Assembly (NCBI RefSeq): GCF_011395035.1
Contig: NZ_CP024768.1
Location: 2,765,286 to 2,829,285, forward strand
From: Pantoea cypripedii
GTDB taxonomy: Bacteria > Pseudomonadota > Gammaproteobacteria > Enterobacterales > Enterobacteriaceae
DNA: 64,000 nucleotides
Direction: 5' to 3'
A program made the translations under genes and the position numbers. Below are positions 1-7,327 of the stretch, piece after piece (positions within the stretch are counted from its first letter, which is position 1; each line of letters starts with the position of its first letter). The notes beneath the pieces are model-generated. The model did no database searches and was not told the origin of the DNA. It saw only the letters and a list, made by a program, of their open reading frames with translations.

Positions 1-1
1 C

Positions 2-25
2 GGACTGGGCGAAGAGAAAGGATAA
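2..25 (+). CDS. Last codons of an upstream phage gene (partial)
   Basis: Reading frame 2 gives seven codons ending in TAA at 23-25, just before recT. A gene ending here would sit where an exonuclease (RecE or a YqaJ-type nuclease) normally partners RecT. Too little sequence is present to identify it, and the frame could be chance. Confidence 0.3.
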   Translation, partial: GLGEEKG

Positions 26-28
26 CGT

Positions 29-928
29 ATGAGCAACGAAGTTATGCAGTCGCCGGTAAACGAGGCCGACACCAAGGCGGCAATCTTCAGCCCGACCGGT
101 TTGCAGAAATTACAGGCATTCGCTGAAGTCATGGCGCTGGGTAAAGCAACCGTTCCGGCTCACCTGGCGAATAAGCCGGCCGATTGTCTGGCTATCGCAT
201 TGCAGGCGGCGCAGTGGGGAATGAACCCCTATGCGGTGGCGCAAAAAACGCATCTGGTTAACGGCACGCTGGGCTATGAGGCGCAACTGGTTAATGCAGT
301 GATTACCAGCTCAACGGCTGTTCAGGGACGATTTAAGTATGAATACGGCGGCAACTGGGATGCATTCCGTCCGGGAGACAAGAACCCGAACACTGAAAAA
401 GGTTTATGCGTTCGCGTTGGCGCGGTTCTTCGTGGAGAGACAGAAATCACATGGGGCGAGCCGCTTTACATGGAGTTTGTCACCACGCGCAATTCGCCGC
501 TATGGAAGACGGCACCGAAACAGCAGCTGGCATATCTGGCCGTCAAATACTGGGCGCGACTCTACTGCCCTGATGTGATTCTGGGCGTCTATACCCATGA
601 CGAGTTCGATCAGGTACAGCGCTCAGAGCGAGATGTTACTCCAGCGCGTAGCCGGAATGACCTCAACAACCTGATTAACAGCAGGCCAGAAACACAACAA
701 CCCGAGCGCGAAATTAACCCGGCGAATAACACCAGTGCACATCCGCGCACGCCGGACGAGTTGCTGTCTGATTTCACTGCTGCGGCTGCCGGTTCGGAGT
801 CGGTCGCCGGTCTGGATAAGTGCTACAAGTACGCAGCAAAAATGCTGGTAAGTGAGGCGGAAGTGCTGGAGAAAGCCACGGAGGTTTATCTGTTCCGCAA
901 GGCTGAACTCGAAGAAGAGGCGGCCTGA
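29..928 (+). CDS. recT: RecT-family single-strand annealing recombinase
   Basis: This 299-residue protein binds single-stranded DNA and anneals complementary strands during phage recombination, normally with a 5'-3' exonuclease. The conserved RecT core lies at about residues 25-205, including the family segment AAQWGMNPYAVAQKTH near residue 65 and the W-G-E/Y-M-E-F stretch near residue 145. The C-terminal tail (about 205-299) is low in conservation and acidic at the end. The length fits the family (about 270-310). An AAAGGA ribosome site lies just upstream of the ATG. It is the first complete gene of the window, and the next gene starts 2 bases after its stop, so they are co-transcribed. Confidence 0.92.
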   Translation: MSNEVMQSPVNEADTKAAIFSPTGLQKLQAFAEVMALGKATVPAHLANKPADCLAIALQAAQWGMNPYAVAQKTHLVNGTLGYEAQLVNAVITSSTAVQGRFKYEYGGNWDAFRPGDKNPNTEKGLCVRVGAVLRGETEITWGEPLYMEFVTTRNSPLWKTAPKQQLAYLAVKYWARLYCPDVILGVYTHDEFDQVQRSERDVTPARSRNDLNNLINSRPETQQPEREINPANNTSAHPRTPDELLSDFTAAAAGSESVAGLDKCYKYAAKMLVSEAEVLEKATEVYLFRKAELEEEAA

Positions 929-930
929 CC

Positions 931-1338
931 ATGCGAAAAATAGCCATGTACCGTCGAAACAATCACCCAAACAGCGGCTTCAAGGAGAAGCTAGCCTACC
1001 AGTTAAGTAAAGGCCCAAAAACAGGCAGCGAACTCTGCGTCATCCTCAGCATGTCTCTCCGTGATTTCAATTCAAACATCCGTGACGTTATCAGCAAGCA
1101 TGGTGAAACCCTCCAGGTAAATGCGACTGACCCGGTAAAGGTTGGCCGCTTTATCGACAAAACCTACTCACTGGCAAGGAAGCCAAAGCGGGTTAATCCG
1201 AAGAAAGGAAGCCCGCTGATTGTCAGCTGGAAACAGCTTGCCAATACCGGCGAAGAGAAGCGCCTCGAATGTGAGGCGGCAGCCAAACGCCGGAGACGAT
1301 TAATCAAAGCCGGATTCAATCCCGGATGCCTGGAGTAA
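931..1338 (+). CDS. Phage accessory protein, possible winged-helix DNA binder
   Basis: A 135-residue, strongly basic protein directly after recT. Residues about 22-55 (GPKTGSELCVILSMSLRDF and onward) read like a helix-turn-helix or winged-helix segment, and the C-terminus is rich in Lys and Arg, both consistent with nucleic-acid binding. I do not recognise the family, so the role is inferred only from composition and its position beside the recombinase. The start ATG is 2 bases past the recT stop; an upstream GAAGAGG can serve as ribosome site. Confidence 0.6.
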   Translation: MRKIAMYRRNNHPNSGFKEKLAYQLSKGPKTGSELCVILSMSLRDFNSNIRDVISKHGETLQVNATDPVKVGRFIDKTYSLARKPKRVNPKKGSPLIVSWKQLANTGEEKRLECEAAAKRRRRLIKAGFNPGCLE

Positions 1339-1342
1339 CACC

Positions 1343-1444
1343 ATGCACTACAGCAAAAGAGGACGTTACTGGATATCGATATTTACTGGCTGCGCTTTGT
1401 TTTGGGTAGCGGCTGTGATGATGATTTGGGGAGTGATGAGATGA
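1343..1444 (+). CDS. Small single-pass membrane protein of the prophage
   Basis: A 33-codon frame starting 4 bases after the preceding stop. After a short basic N-terminus (KRGR) it contains one hydrophobic segment (about residues 11-32) rich in Trp, Ala, Val and Met. Its stop overlaps the next start as ATGA, so it sits in the chain of overlapping genes and is more likely real than a random short frame. Function unknown. Confidence 0.5.
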   Translation: MHYSKRGRYWISIFTGCALFWVAAVMMIWGVMR

Positions 1445-1890
1445 GAGTTACTGAAAATGGCGACACCTTTACTTGCTCCTGTGGATTTTCATGGGAGCGA
1501 GGACGTAACGGCGCACACAATTGCGAGCCAGGTCTGTATCGGCAGATTGGAGAACTGCAACAGAAGCTGGATGCAGTGGTGGCAGAGAATGCAGCGCTGC
1601 GTAAATTCATTATCGAAAGTTGCTATACCTATGATGGCGATGGGAGCGATATTTGCGACTCATATGTCAGTGCTGAAGAGTCACCATTGTTTCCTTCTTC
1701 CACTGATACTGAATCCATCCTGAACTCGCTGCGGGCGGAGGGTGTTGAGATGGTAGCCGATGCTATCGGTCAAAAGTGCAGTGAATTAAAAGTAGGCAGC
1801 AAAGAATGGAAATCACTAAAAAGCATCGTATTCACGCTCATCAGTTTCTCATCCCAACTCCGCGCCGGTGATGCGGATAAGGTGGAATGA
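1441..1890 (+). CDS. Hypothetical phage protein with Cys/His cluster and coiled coil
   Basis: A 149-residue protein. The ATG at 1441 is preferred over an in-frame upstream ATG at 1402 because it forms an ATGA overlap with the preceding small gene, the pattern used throughout this operon. Residues 12-28 carry C-x-C and H-x-C pairs that could bind a metal. Residues about 34-52 (QIGELQQKLDAVVAENAAL) form a clear heptad coiled coil. The remainder has no motif I recognise. It resembles accessory proteins of the lambda nin/ea region only in general character. Confidence 0.6.
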   Translation: MRVTENGDTFTCSCGFSWERGRNGAHNCEPGLYRQIGELQQKLDAVVAENAALRKFIIESCYTYDGDGSDICDSYVSAEESPLFPSSTDTESILNSLRAEGVEMVADAIGQKCSELKVGSKEWKSLKSIVFTLISFSSQLRAGDADKVE

Positions 1891-2171
1891 TGGGAAATAA
1901 AAAAATATGGGACGGAAAACAATTACCAGGAGTTGGTGACGAAGTTCTTATCCACTTGGGAAGTGCAGATAAATGGTGCCCCTATATCGTTGAGGGCTTT
2001 CACATCTGGCCGAGCCTGGAAGGTGATACTGCATACCATAGCATCTTTGTTGACGTCTATTGCACATCAGGCAGCAATAAAATAAAAAACAGTCGGCTAC
2101 TACGGGATGTGCGCCCTATTTTCTGGCGGGAAGGTGATGAATATGACCCATGCAAGGAGCCAACCAAATGA
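1887..2171 (+). CDS. Hypothetical phage protein
   Basis: A 94-residue protein whose ATG overlaps the previous stop (ATGA). It is rich in aromatic residues (W-x-P-Y, F-H-I-W-P) and has a G-D-E-V-L-I-H start suggestive of a small beta-barrel (residues about 14-75). No catalytic motif is visible and I do not recognise the family. Its stop overlaps the next start in the same way, so it is a member of the translationally coupled accessory string. Confidence 0.6.
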   Translation: MMGNKKIWDGKQLPGVGDEVLIHLGSADKWCPYIVEGFHIWPSLEGDTAYHSIFVDVYCTSGSNKIKNSRLLRDVRPIFWREGDEYDPCKEPTK

Positions 2172-2539
2172 AACCATTAACGGTAAGTGAGCGTCAGGCG
2201 CTGATTAAACATCTGAATATGTGCCTTAACGGCGATACTTTTTTCGATTCTATGATTGAATTTAATAAGCGTCAGCGTGAAATCAACAAAATAGCACTGG
2301 AAATTCTGAAGGCCGACAATACAGCAAATGGAGAACTTTTACATAGGTCTGAAACAACTGGGGATATCTACTTAGTCGCATCAGTTCCTGTGATGAAGCC
2401 GGTTAAATTGCCTGGAAGATTCCAGCCGGTGCTGAATGGCGGAAAGACAGCGATGTTTTTTGCTACAGACGGTCACTGGCTCAACCTAACTGAAGTCAAA
2501 GAAGCAATCAAAGAAGCCGGTGGAGAGGTGGAAGAATGA
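2168..2539 (+). CDS. Hypothetical phage protein
   Basis: A 123-residue protein. An in-frame ATG at 2150 exists, but 2168 gives an ATGA overlap with the preceding gene and is the likelier start. The N-terminal half is helical and charged (residues 1-45), and the C-terminal half ends in an acidic helix. No recognised motif. It ends by overlapping a micro-gene at 2536. Function unknown; accessory position in the prophage is the only context. Confidence 0.58.
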   Translation: MKPLTVSERQALIKHLNMCLNGDTFFDSMIEFNKRQREINKIALEILKADNTANGELLHRSETTGDIYLVASVPVMKPVKLPGRFQPVLNGGKTAMFFATDGHWLNLTEVKEAIKEAGGEVEE

Positions 2540-2619
2540 CAACTGGCGAATGTGTAGCACTGGCGATTGGCTTCATCGCCTGCGTTATTCTCATGGCTAA
2601 CTTGGGGTTACTGAAATGA
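2536..2619 (+). CDS. 27-residue membrane micro-protein of the prophage
   Basis: A 27-codon frame that is almost entirely one transmembrane segment (residues about 7-25; CVALAIGFIACVILMANLG). It overlaps both neighbours by ATGA, at its start and at its stop, which argues that it is translated by coupling rather than being a chance frame. No function can be assigned. Confidence 0.5.
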   Translation: MTTGECVALAIGFIACVILMANLGLLK

Positions 2620-3032
2620 CAATGCAGCTACTGAATGAGTTGGTTGAGTATGTGAATGGGCTGAGGGTACTGGTTGAAAGCGAGATTGCTGATTTCTGCG
2701 CGGGACTTGGTTCACCGGGCGAACCGGAATCGCCGGAAGAAATGCAGCGGCAATTGATGGATAGAGTGGCGGCTGTGTTTGATGGCAATCATATTCCTGA
2801 CGCAGGGAAAATGACCGGATGGGTTAAGTGTAGTGACCGCTTACCTGACAAGAGCGGCGATTATCTTGTTTTGTGTCACTATCCTAATTTTCATGAAAGG
2901 TGTTTTGTTCAGCACGTTATGAACTTTCTGCACACCGCTTATGAAACACCGGTTATGCGCTGGTATGACCGCCAGAGAGCTGACTATATCACTCACTGGC
3001 AACTACTCCCGGAGGTACCAGATGATAAGTGA
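2616..3032 (+). CDS. DUF551-domain phage protein
   Basis: A 138-residue protein. The C-terminal half (about 68-134) has the DUF551 pattern: W-x-K-C-S-D-R-L-P near the start of the domain, a P-x-x-x-x-x-Y-L-V strand, a W-Y-D region and the terminal I-T-H-W-Q-x-L-P signature. The N-terminal 60 residues are a separate helical region. DUF551 proteins are common in lambdoid phage accessory regions and have no known function. The start overlaps the previous micro-gene; the gene runs 11 bases into the next one, which has its own GGAGGT site. Confidence 0.8.
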   Translation: MTMQLLNELVEYVNGLRVLVESEIADFCAGLGSPGEPESPEEMQRQLMDRVAAVFDGNHIPDAGKMTGWVKCSDRLPDKSGDYLVLCHYPNFHERCFVQHVMNFLHTAYETPVMRWYDRQRADYITHWQLLPEVPDDK

Positions 3033-3264
3033 TGAGAGGCTGTCATTCATCGACCGCAACCCGGATATGTTTTACCCGGAGCATGTTGAGCTGGCCCGTG
3101 AACTTCTGGCGCTGCGGAAGGCGTTTAGTGAGCCTGTATGCTGTATAGAGACACCTGAACTTGATTACCTTGCCAATGGTAATGATGGTCGAGTTTACTG
3201 CCCGGAAGCGGAAGAGCATGGCGATATATTTCTCTACCGCAAGCCACCAACTGATGAGATGTGA
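3022..3264 (+). CDS. Hypothetical phage protein
   Basis: An 80-residue acidic protein. The ATG at 3022 is preceded by a strong GGAGGTACC ribosome site, so I take it over the upstream in-frame ATG at 2941. Residues 1-32 are a helical segment with an E-L-L-A-L-R-K-A-F pattern seen in several lambdoid accessory proteins of the Ea22/DUF551-associated kind. The C-terminus ends in a G-D-I-F-L-Y-x-x-P-P motif frequent in such proteins. Function unknown. Confidence 0.6.
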   Translation: MISDERLSFIDRNPDMFYPEHVELARELLALRKAFSEPVCCIETPELDYLANGNDGRVYCPEAEEHGDIFLYRKPPTDEM

Positions 3265-3518
3265 TGATGGGAAAATACACCCTGGTAGTTGAGTTTGAAG
3301 ATGGAAAGGAACCAGCAATTAACGGCTCATTAGACGTGCTGGGAGGGAGGATTGTAGCTGCGGCTTTTGTGGATTATCGCGATGACTTTTTTACAGAAAA
3401 TGAAGCTGAAGCCATAGAGGGAATTATGGATGACAGCGACATGGTGGAACAGTGGTGTGATGATATGGGTGTTGATGCAGACGCCATCACTGAAAAAATT
3501 CGTCTTCTGAAAATTTAA
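3264..3518 (+). CDS. Hypothetical phage protein, acidic
   Basis: An 84-residue acidic protein starting in a TGATG overlap with the preceding stop; a second ATG follows directly at 3267. It opens with a strand-like K-Y-T-L-V-V-E-F segment and has many Asp/Glu residues between 35 and 75. No recognised motif. It is the last gene before a terminator, so the accessory operon from recT probably ends here in part. Confidence 0.58.
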   Translation: MMGKYTLVVEFEDGKEPAINGSLDVLGGRIVAAAFVDYRDDFFTENEAEAIEGIMDDSDMVEQWCDDMGVDADAITEKIRLLKI

Positions 3519-3540
3519 TACCCCTTCCAGATTAACCCAG

Positions 3541-3560
3541 CCGCTATATGCGGTTTTTTT
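3541..3560 (+). terminator. Rho-independent terminator in the prophage accessory operon
   Basis: A CCGC/GCGG stem around a five-base loop (3541-3553) is followed directly by seven T residues on the plus strand. The short stem suggests partial termination, with read-through to the genes downstream. Confidence 0.65.
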
Positions 3561-3585
3561 ACGCCTACAGTTCGGAGAAATAATC

Positions 3586-3795
3586 ATGCACGCAGATATG
3601 CTTGACGAAGCAGCGGAACGCGAACAACAGATGATTGCCGTAGCTTTGGCTAACCGCAAGCGGCCTGAGATGAAATTCACCGGGCGCTGCTATTACTGCG
3701 GTGAGGTGATTCCGAAAGGGAATTTCTGTGACGAAGGATGCTGTCACGATTATGAGCGGCTGGAGCGGGCCAACAGGCATCGGAGGGTGGCATAA
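3586..3795 (+). CDS. TraR/DksA-like C4 zinc-finger phage protein
   Basis: A 69-residue protein with C-Y-Y-C-G-E at residues about 35-40 and a second pair in F-C-D-E-G-C-C, a four-cysteine zinc ribbon of the kind found in small TraR/DksA-related and DUF2116-like phage proteins. The N-terminal helix (1-30; D-E-A-A-E-R-E-Q-Q) fits the short helical arm of TraR-type proteins, which reach into the RNA polymerase secondary channel. Whether this one binds polymerase is inference. The ATG follows a GGAGAAATAATC ribosome site. The next gene begins right after its stop. Confidence 0.65.
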   Translation: MHADMLDEAAEREQQMIAVALANRKRPEMKFTGRCYYCGEVIPKGNFCDEGCCHDYERLERANRHRRVA

Positions 3796-3975
3796 ATGCT
3801 TAAAGTTCGCGACCCAACCTTTACCGAATATCTCAATGGTGTCGCATGGACGGAAGCAGGCAAGCCAATATTGCGCAAGGATGGCTGGTCCATTGAGCGT
3901 ATTAAGTTTGCTGAACAGGTCTGGAATGACTGTCGGCAGAAGATAAAGCCAAATAAGAATCGGAGAGTGGAATGA
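3796..3975 (+). CDS. 59-residue hypothetical phage protein
   Basis: A short frame starting immediately after the preceding TAA, with a GGAGGGTGG ribosome site just upstream, and ending in an ATGA overlap with the next gene. It contains a W-T-E-A-G-K-P-I-L-R-K-D-G-W-S segment and a basic C-terminus. Tight packing on both sides supports that it is real. Function unknown. Confidence 0.55.
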   Translation: MLKVRDPTFTEYLNGVAWTEAGKPILRKDGWSIERIKFAEQVWNDCRQKIKPNKNRRVE

Positions 3976-4319
3976 GTAGCCCTCTATTACGTGACCTTCA
4001 GAATGGATATCTGGATAAGGTTGAGCAAGACAGGGTTCAGGGTGTAATCGAACGTGCTCATAGGCTCTATCATGGCTACATTAGTGCACAAAAGGCATTT
4101 AGAGGCCTGGAGGTTGAATACCAAAGCAATGGTATCGCGCACCTTTACTGCGATAAGTGGCCCTTAACAGGAATGACTGGCTTAAGAGCTTTTAAGCAGG
4201 TTGGATGGAATTATTACGATCACTATTCCGGGATATTGGGCCTGTATATCACCTCTGTTATTGGTGACAGGTGTTACATAAGGATTGACCTTAAGCACCC
4301 TCACATCACTCTGAAATAA
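3972..4319 (+). CDS. Hypothetical phage protein
   Basis: A 115-residue protein with an ATGA start overlap and a GGAGAGTGG ribosome site. The first 45 residues look helical (Q-D-R-V-Q-G-V-I-E-R-A-H); the rest is rich in Tyr and Gly and probably forms strands. I see no motif that assigns it. It is the last member of this coupled group before a 44-base gap. Confidence 0.58.
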   Translation: MSSPLLRDLQNGYLDKVEQDRVQGVIERAHRLYHGYISAQKAFRGLEVEYQSNGIAHLYCDKWPLTGMTGLRAFKQVGWNYYDHYSGILGLYITSVIGDRCYIRIDLKHPHITLK

Positions 4320-4363
4320 TCCCCCACCCCATTTAATTATCGCGCTATGCGTGAGGAGTTGTT

Positions 4364-4564
4364 ATGCCAACATATTTCTATAGCGGAAAAGTTTACAGGA
4401 ATGGTAATGCCGCAAGATTAATTGATGGAATTGTTGATTCTGATAATGCGAGAGAGGCAAGGCTGTCAGCGATTACCACTAATCTTGAGAGAGCCATTGA
4501 ATTAGAATTGCTCGCCGGTTCAACTTTTGACGTTCATCTTGAACAGTTTCACAAAGTCGAATGA
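4364..4564 (+). CDS. Hypothetical phage protein
   Basis: A 66-residue protein preceded by a GAGGAGTTGTT ribosome site. It starts with an aromatic strand (Y-F-Y-S-G-K-V-Y-R) and continues with a helix (R-E-A-R-L-S-A-I-T-T-N-L). Its stop overlaps the following micro-gene by ATGA. The family is not recognised with confidence; its place just before the excisionase gene is usual for small lambdoid accessory proteins. Confidence 0.55.
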   Translation: MPTYFYSGKVYRNGNAARLIDGIVDSDNAREARLSAITTNLERAIELELLAGSTFDVHLEQFHKVE

Positions 4565-4647
4565 CCCATCACCACCTCATCGCCCTGACCTGCTTCATCA
4601 TCCTTGCCGCCATATGCTTCGTAACCATATGGCGACATAACCGCTAA
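4561..4647 (+). CDS. 28-residue membrane micro-protein of the prophage
   Basis: A 28-codon frame with a His-rich start (T-H-H-H-L) followed by one hydrophobic segment (residues about 6-24) and a basic end (W-R-H-N-R), giving a single membrane span. It begins in an ATGA overlap with the preceding gene. This is the third such micro-protein in the prophage arm. Function unknown. Confidence 0.45.
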   Translation: MTHHHLIALTCFIILAAICFVTIWRHNR

Positions 4648-4688
4648 TCATTCACCTTTGTCACTATATGCCTGCATCAGGAGTAAAT

Positions 4689-4937
4689 ATGGAGAATGTC
4701 ATCCAGATAAAGCCCAGCGAATGGGTGTCAGAATCTTTATTGATGGCTATCACCGGAATGAAGAAAAACACCATCAAATCAGCACGGGAAAAATGCTGGA
4801 TGGAAGGACGGGAGTATAAGCATGTATCTGGTGACGGAGCGCCAGCTTATAACAGCGCATGCTTCTACCGTCTCTCTGCTGTTGAAAAATGGATCGAGAA
4901 TCAACCTGCTGCCACTCCCCGCGATAAATCTGCTTAA
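4689..4937 (+). CDS. xis: Prophage excisionase (DUF1233-type)
   Basis: An 82-residue protein directly upstream of the integrase gene. The segment S-E-W-V-S-E-S-L-L-M-A-I-T-G-M reads as a winged-helix domain start, followed by K-x-x-T-I-K-S-A-R-E-K-C-W-M-E-G-R-E-Y-K-H, the pattern of lambdoid excisionases that bend attachment-site DNA and steer the integrase towards excision. The ATG at 4689 is chosen over 4668 because AGGAG lies 7 bases upstream. The 82-residue length fits the family (70-90). Confidence 0.82.
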   Translation: MENVIQIKPSEWVSESLLMAITGMKKNTIKSAREKCWMEGREYKHVSGDGAPAYNSACFYRLSAVEKWIENQPAATPRDKSA

Positions 4938-4969
4938 ATAGCCTTCCCTATCAACCAATGAGGTCACAT

Positions 4970-6259
4970 ATGTCTGGATATCCAACCGGAGTGGAGCGCC
5001 ATGGGGAGACTCTGCGCATCTGGTTCATCTACCAGGGGAAGCGCGTCAGAGAATCCCTTGGCGTTCCTGATACGCCAAAGAACAGGAAGATGGCAGCAGA
5101 ACTGAGGGCATCAGTCTGTTACGCCATAAAGACAGGGACATTCGTTTATGAAGAAAGGTTTCCTGAATCGAAGAATGTAACCCATAAGGAGAAAAGCAAA
5201 AAGTCTACGACCCTTGAGCAGCTTTGCATGCGTTGGATGGAGCTGAAAAAACCCGATCTGGCAAAATCAACGTTCAAGCGTTACACCAGCGATCTGAATC
5301 TCACCATGTATTTTCTTGGGAAAGATACCCTGGCCTCAGCCATCACTAACGAGGATGCGATCGCTTTCAGAAATGAGTTGCTGACTGGATATCACATTGT
5401 GCACGAAGGAAGAAAGACGAGGACACAAAAGAAGGGTCGCTCTGTCAGGACAGTAAACGAAGCACTGAACGTGCTGAAGGGAATGTTTATGTTTGCTCAT
5501 CGCAATGGGTATACCGGAGCGAATCCCTTTGCAGATGTTGGCTACCTCAAAAAGCAGAGGACACAGCCAGATCCCCTTACAAGAGATGAATTTGCAAGAC
5601 TCATCGGAGGGTGCAGAAATGATCAGGCCAAAAATGTATGGACATTCGCCTGCTTCACGGGGTTGCGTCATGGGGAGATATCTGGCCTGGCATGGGAGGA
5701 CATAGACACAAAAAACTGGACCGCGTCAGTAGAGAGGAACCTTCCCGTTCGGGGGCACTTTGCATTACCAAAAACGGAGTCAGGGAGAAGGACCATCCAG
5801 CTGACCCAGCCAGCAATTGATGCACTTAAGCGCCAGATGCCATTCACCCGTATGAATAAACCAGTGCCGGTTGATGTCCATCTTGGCCCAGGTATAGAGC
5901 CACGAAGAGATGACTGTACGTTTGTATTCTCACCGCTCTACTCAACATCAAAGAACCAGGCTGGAGACTGGTACTCTCCAGGCTCCCTTGGAGCTATGTG
6001 GAACTTTGCCATGAAACGCGCCGGACTAAGGCATCGGAAAGCATATGAGTCACGACACACCTACGCTTGCTGGGCGTTAAGTTCCGGTGCCAATCCAAGC
6101 TTTGTTGCTGTGCAGATGGGTCATGTGTCAGCGAAGATGATTTATGAGGTTTACGGGAAGTGGATGAGCGAGAACAACCAGTCCCAACTCGACATTCTCA
6201 ACAGCAGTTTCGGCAACTATGCCCCATCCATGCCCCAAAACGTAAGGGTTCCAGGATAA
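4970..6259 (+). CDS. int: Prophage tyrosine-recombinase integrase
   Basis: A 429-residue site-specific recombinase. Residues 1-65 are an arm-type DNA-binding domain (DUF3596-like: Y-P-T-G-V-E near the start, R-V-R-E-S-L-G), about 80-180 a core-binding SAM-like domain, and about 200-415 the catalytic domain. Visible active-site residues are R233 (T-G-L-R-H-G-E), R362 (E-S-R-H-T-Y), H385 (Q-M-G-H) and the nucleophile Y395 (V-Y-G-K-W). The position equivalent to the first His of HxxR is Tyr (Y359). I take the ATG at 4970 because GAGGT lies just upstream; 4958 is an in-frame alternative. It points out of the prophage into the interrupted host gene. Confidence 0.95.
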   Translation: MSGYPTGVERHGETLRIWFIYQGKRVRESLGVPDTPKNRKMAAELRASVCYAIKTGTFVYEERFPESKNVTHKEKSKKSTTLEQLCMRWMELKKPDLAKSTFKRYTSDLNLTMYFLGKDTLASAITNEDAIAFRNELLTGYHIVHEGRKTRTQKKGRSVRTVNEALNVLKGMFMFAHRNGYTGANPFADVGYLKKQRTQPDPLTRDEFARLIGGCRNDQAKNVWTFACFTGLRHGEISGLAWEDIDTKNWTASVERNLPVRGHFALPKTESGRRTIQLTQPAIDALKRQMPFTRMNKPVPVDVHLGPGIEPRRDDCTFVFSPLYSTSKNQAGDWYSPGSLGAMWNFAMKRAGLRHRKAYESRHTYACWALSSGANPSFVAVQMGHVSAKMIYEVYGKWMSENNQSQLDILNSSFGNYAPSMPQNVRVPG

Positions 6260-6300
6260 TTTCAAGTATGACAGTGAGTTATGGTATCAATGAGTGGTAT
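6260..6300. other. Probable prophage attachment junction (attR/attL)
   Basis: The conserved reading frame of the minus-strand oxidoreductase is lost here after a S-H-V-R-Y-T segment and stops at 6287, while the integrase ends at 6259. The recombination core should therefore lie within about 6260-6310. The matching core at the other prophage end is outside the window, so the exact repeat cannot be shown. Confidence 0.5.
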
Positions 6301-7117
6301 AGCGAACGTGGCTAAACGAATGGAGCTGCGCTGAGGGGAACGGCATGACCGAGAAAAACGGACCGCACATTAGCGTCAGACCCATTTTTTTAAATTCATC
6401 AGGAACATCGACCAGACACATTTCCGTCATCTCATGACGTAACGGAATCAATGCCAGCCCTGAACCATCCAGCAAATAGTTGATTCGTGAATAGGTGCAG
6501 TTGAACACATGGTCTGCATAAACCGTCTCCGATTGCCCGGATATAGAGGTAAAAACCTCCAGTCCTTCACCATATTCCCGGACTTTCTCCACCACCGCGT
6601 TGGTAACGATACGTACATTAGCCGCCGACAGTCGCTCAATCATGAGGTCACGTAGCTTGTGGGAATCAAATGCATATTCCCGGGTGGTGAACACCGAATC
6701 AATCAGTGTCGGATTCATCAGACGTTTTACTGAGGCAGGTGCCTCGTCACATTCGGCACCAATACGCTGACAGAAACGCAGAAATTGATCGCCAGTGACT
6801 TTGCTTAACGACCCGGCAACCAGATAATACTTGGCAAAATCATCATCGATGCAGTCGCGGAATTCATTAACGAAACGCGGAAAAGAGAGACGCGATCGTA
6901 AAGCAGTAAGAATACTTCGAGGGTAATGATAGCCATTATGCACGCGCGCCTGGTTAACATATGACGCTCGTGACATTAGCTGTTGGCTTTTCTCAAAAAT
7001 AGTGACCTGACAACCCTTTAACGCCAGCTGTTCCGCCAGATATAAGCCGAAAAAACCACCGCCAGCGATAACAATATTTTTCGCCGGGCCAGCCTTATTT
7101 TTTGAGGCCTGTTGCAT
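6287..7117 (-). pseudogene. FAD-dependent oxidoreductase, 3' end cut off by the prophage
   Basis: The 276 residues left contain an N-terminal Rossmann motif (I-V-I-A-G-G-G-F-F-G-L-Y-L-A) and a V-T-I-F-E-K second strand, placing it in the DAO family of FAD-dependent amine/hydroxyacid oxidoreductases, which usually have 350-450 residues. The frame ends in S-H-V-R-Y-T-T-H at the prophage edge, so the C-terminal substrate/FAD portion is missing. I prefer the ATG at 7117, which has GGGGA nine bases upstream, over the one at 7144. The gene is transcribed towards the integrase and has its own upstream gap. Such oxidoreductases often accompany glycosyltransferases, but the substrate here is unknown. 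The truncation is inferred from length and position. Confidence 0.72.
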
Positions 7118-7327
7118 ATGTGATCCCCAAACCTGACAAACCATTCTTAGGCAATGTCTGATACTTTTTTTGTGTCAGGAATGATACTGACTTTGGAATT
7201 AAAAGGAAACGAAAAGGAAAAGTTAAGATTGCGTTAGATCAGGTTCCAGGAGGAAACAGATGTTTCTCATGCCACACACTGAAGATTCGGTGGTAAAAGG
7301 TAGATAAAGGCAGTGAAAAAAAGTGAC
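7118..7327. other. Intergenic gap upstream of the oxidoreductase
   Basis: No gene is visible. The right part (about 7275-7327) resembles the sequence directly downstream of intact yeeZ (about 9191-9243), so it belongs to a diverged duplicate. The left part must hold the oxidoreductase promoter, but I see no convincing -35/-10 pair. Confidence 0.5.

Larger units (their letters stand above)
1..6290. mobile_element. Right end of an integrated lambdoid-type prophage
   Basis: The stretch holds recT, about a dozen small phage accessory genes on the plus strand, an excisionase and a tyrosine integrase, in the order typical of the recombination-to-integration arm of lambdoid prophages. Many genes overlap by ATGA, as is usual in compact phage operons. 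The integrase stops about 27 bases before a truncated host-type gene on the opposite strand, which sets the right boundary near 6260-6300. The left end, with replication, repressor and structural genes, lies outside the window, so completeness cannot be judged. Confidence 0.88.
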
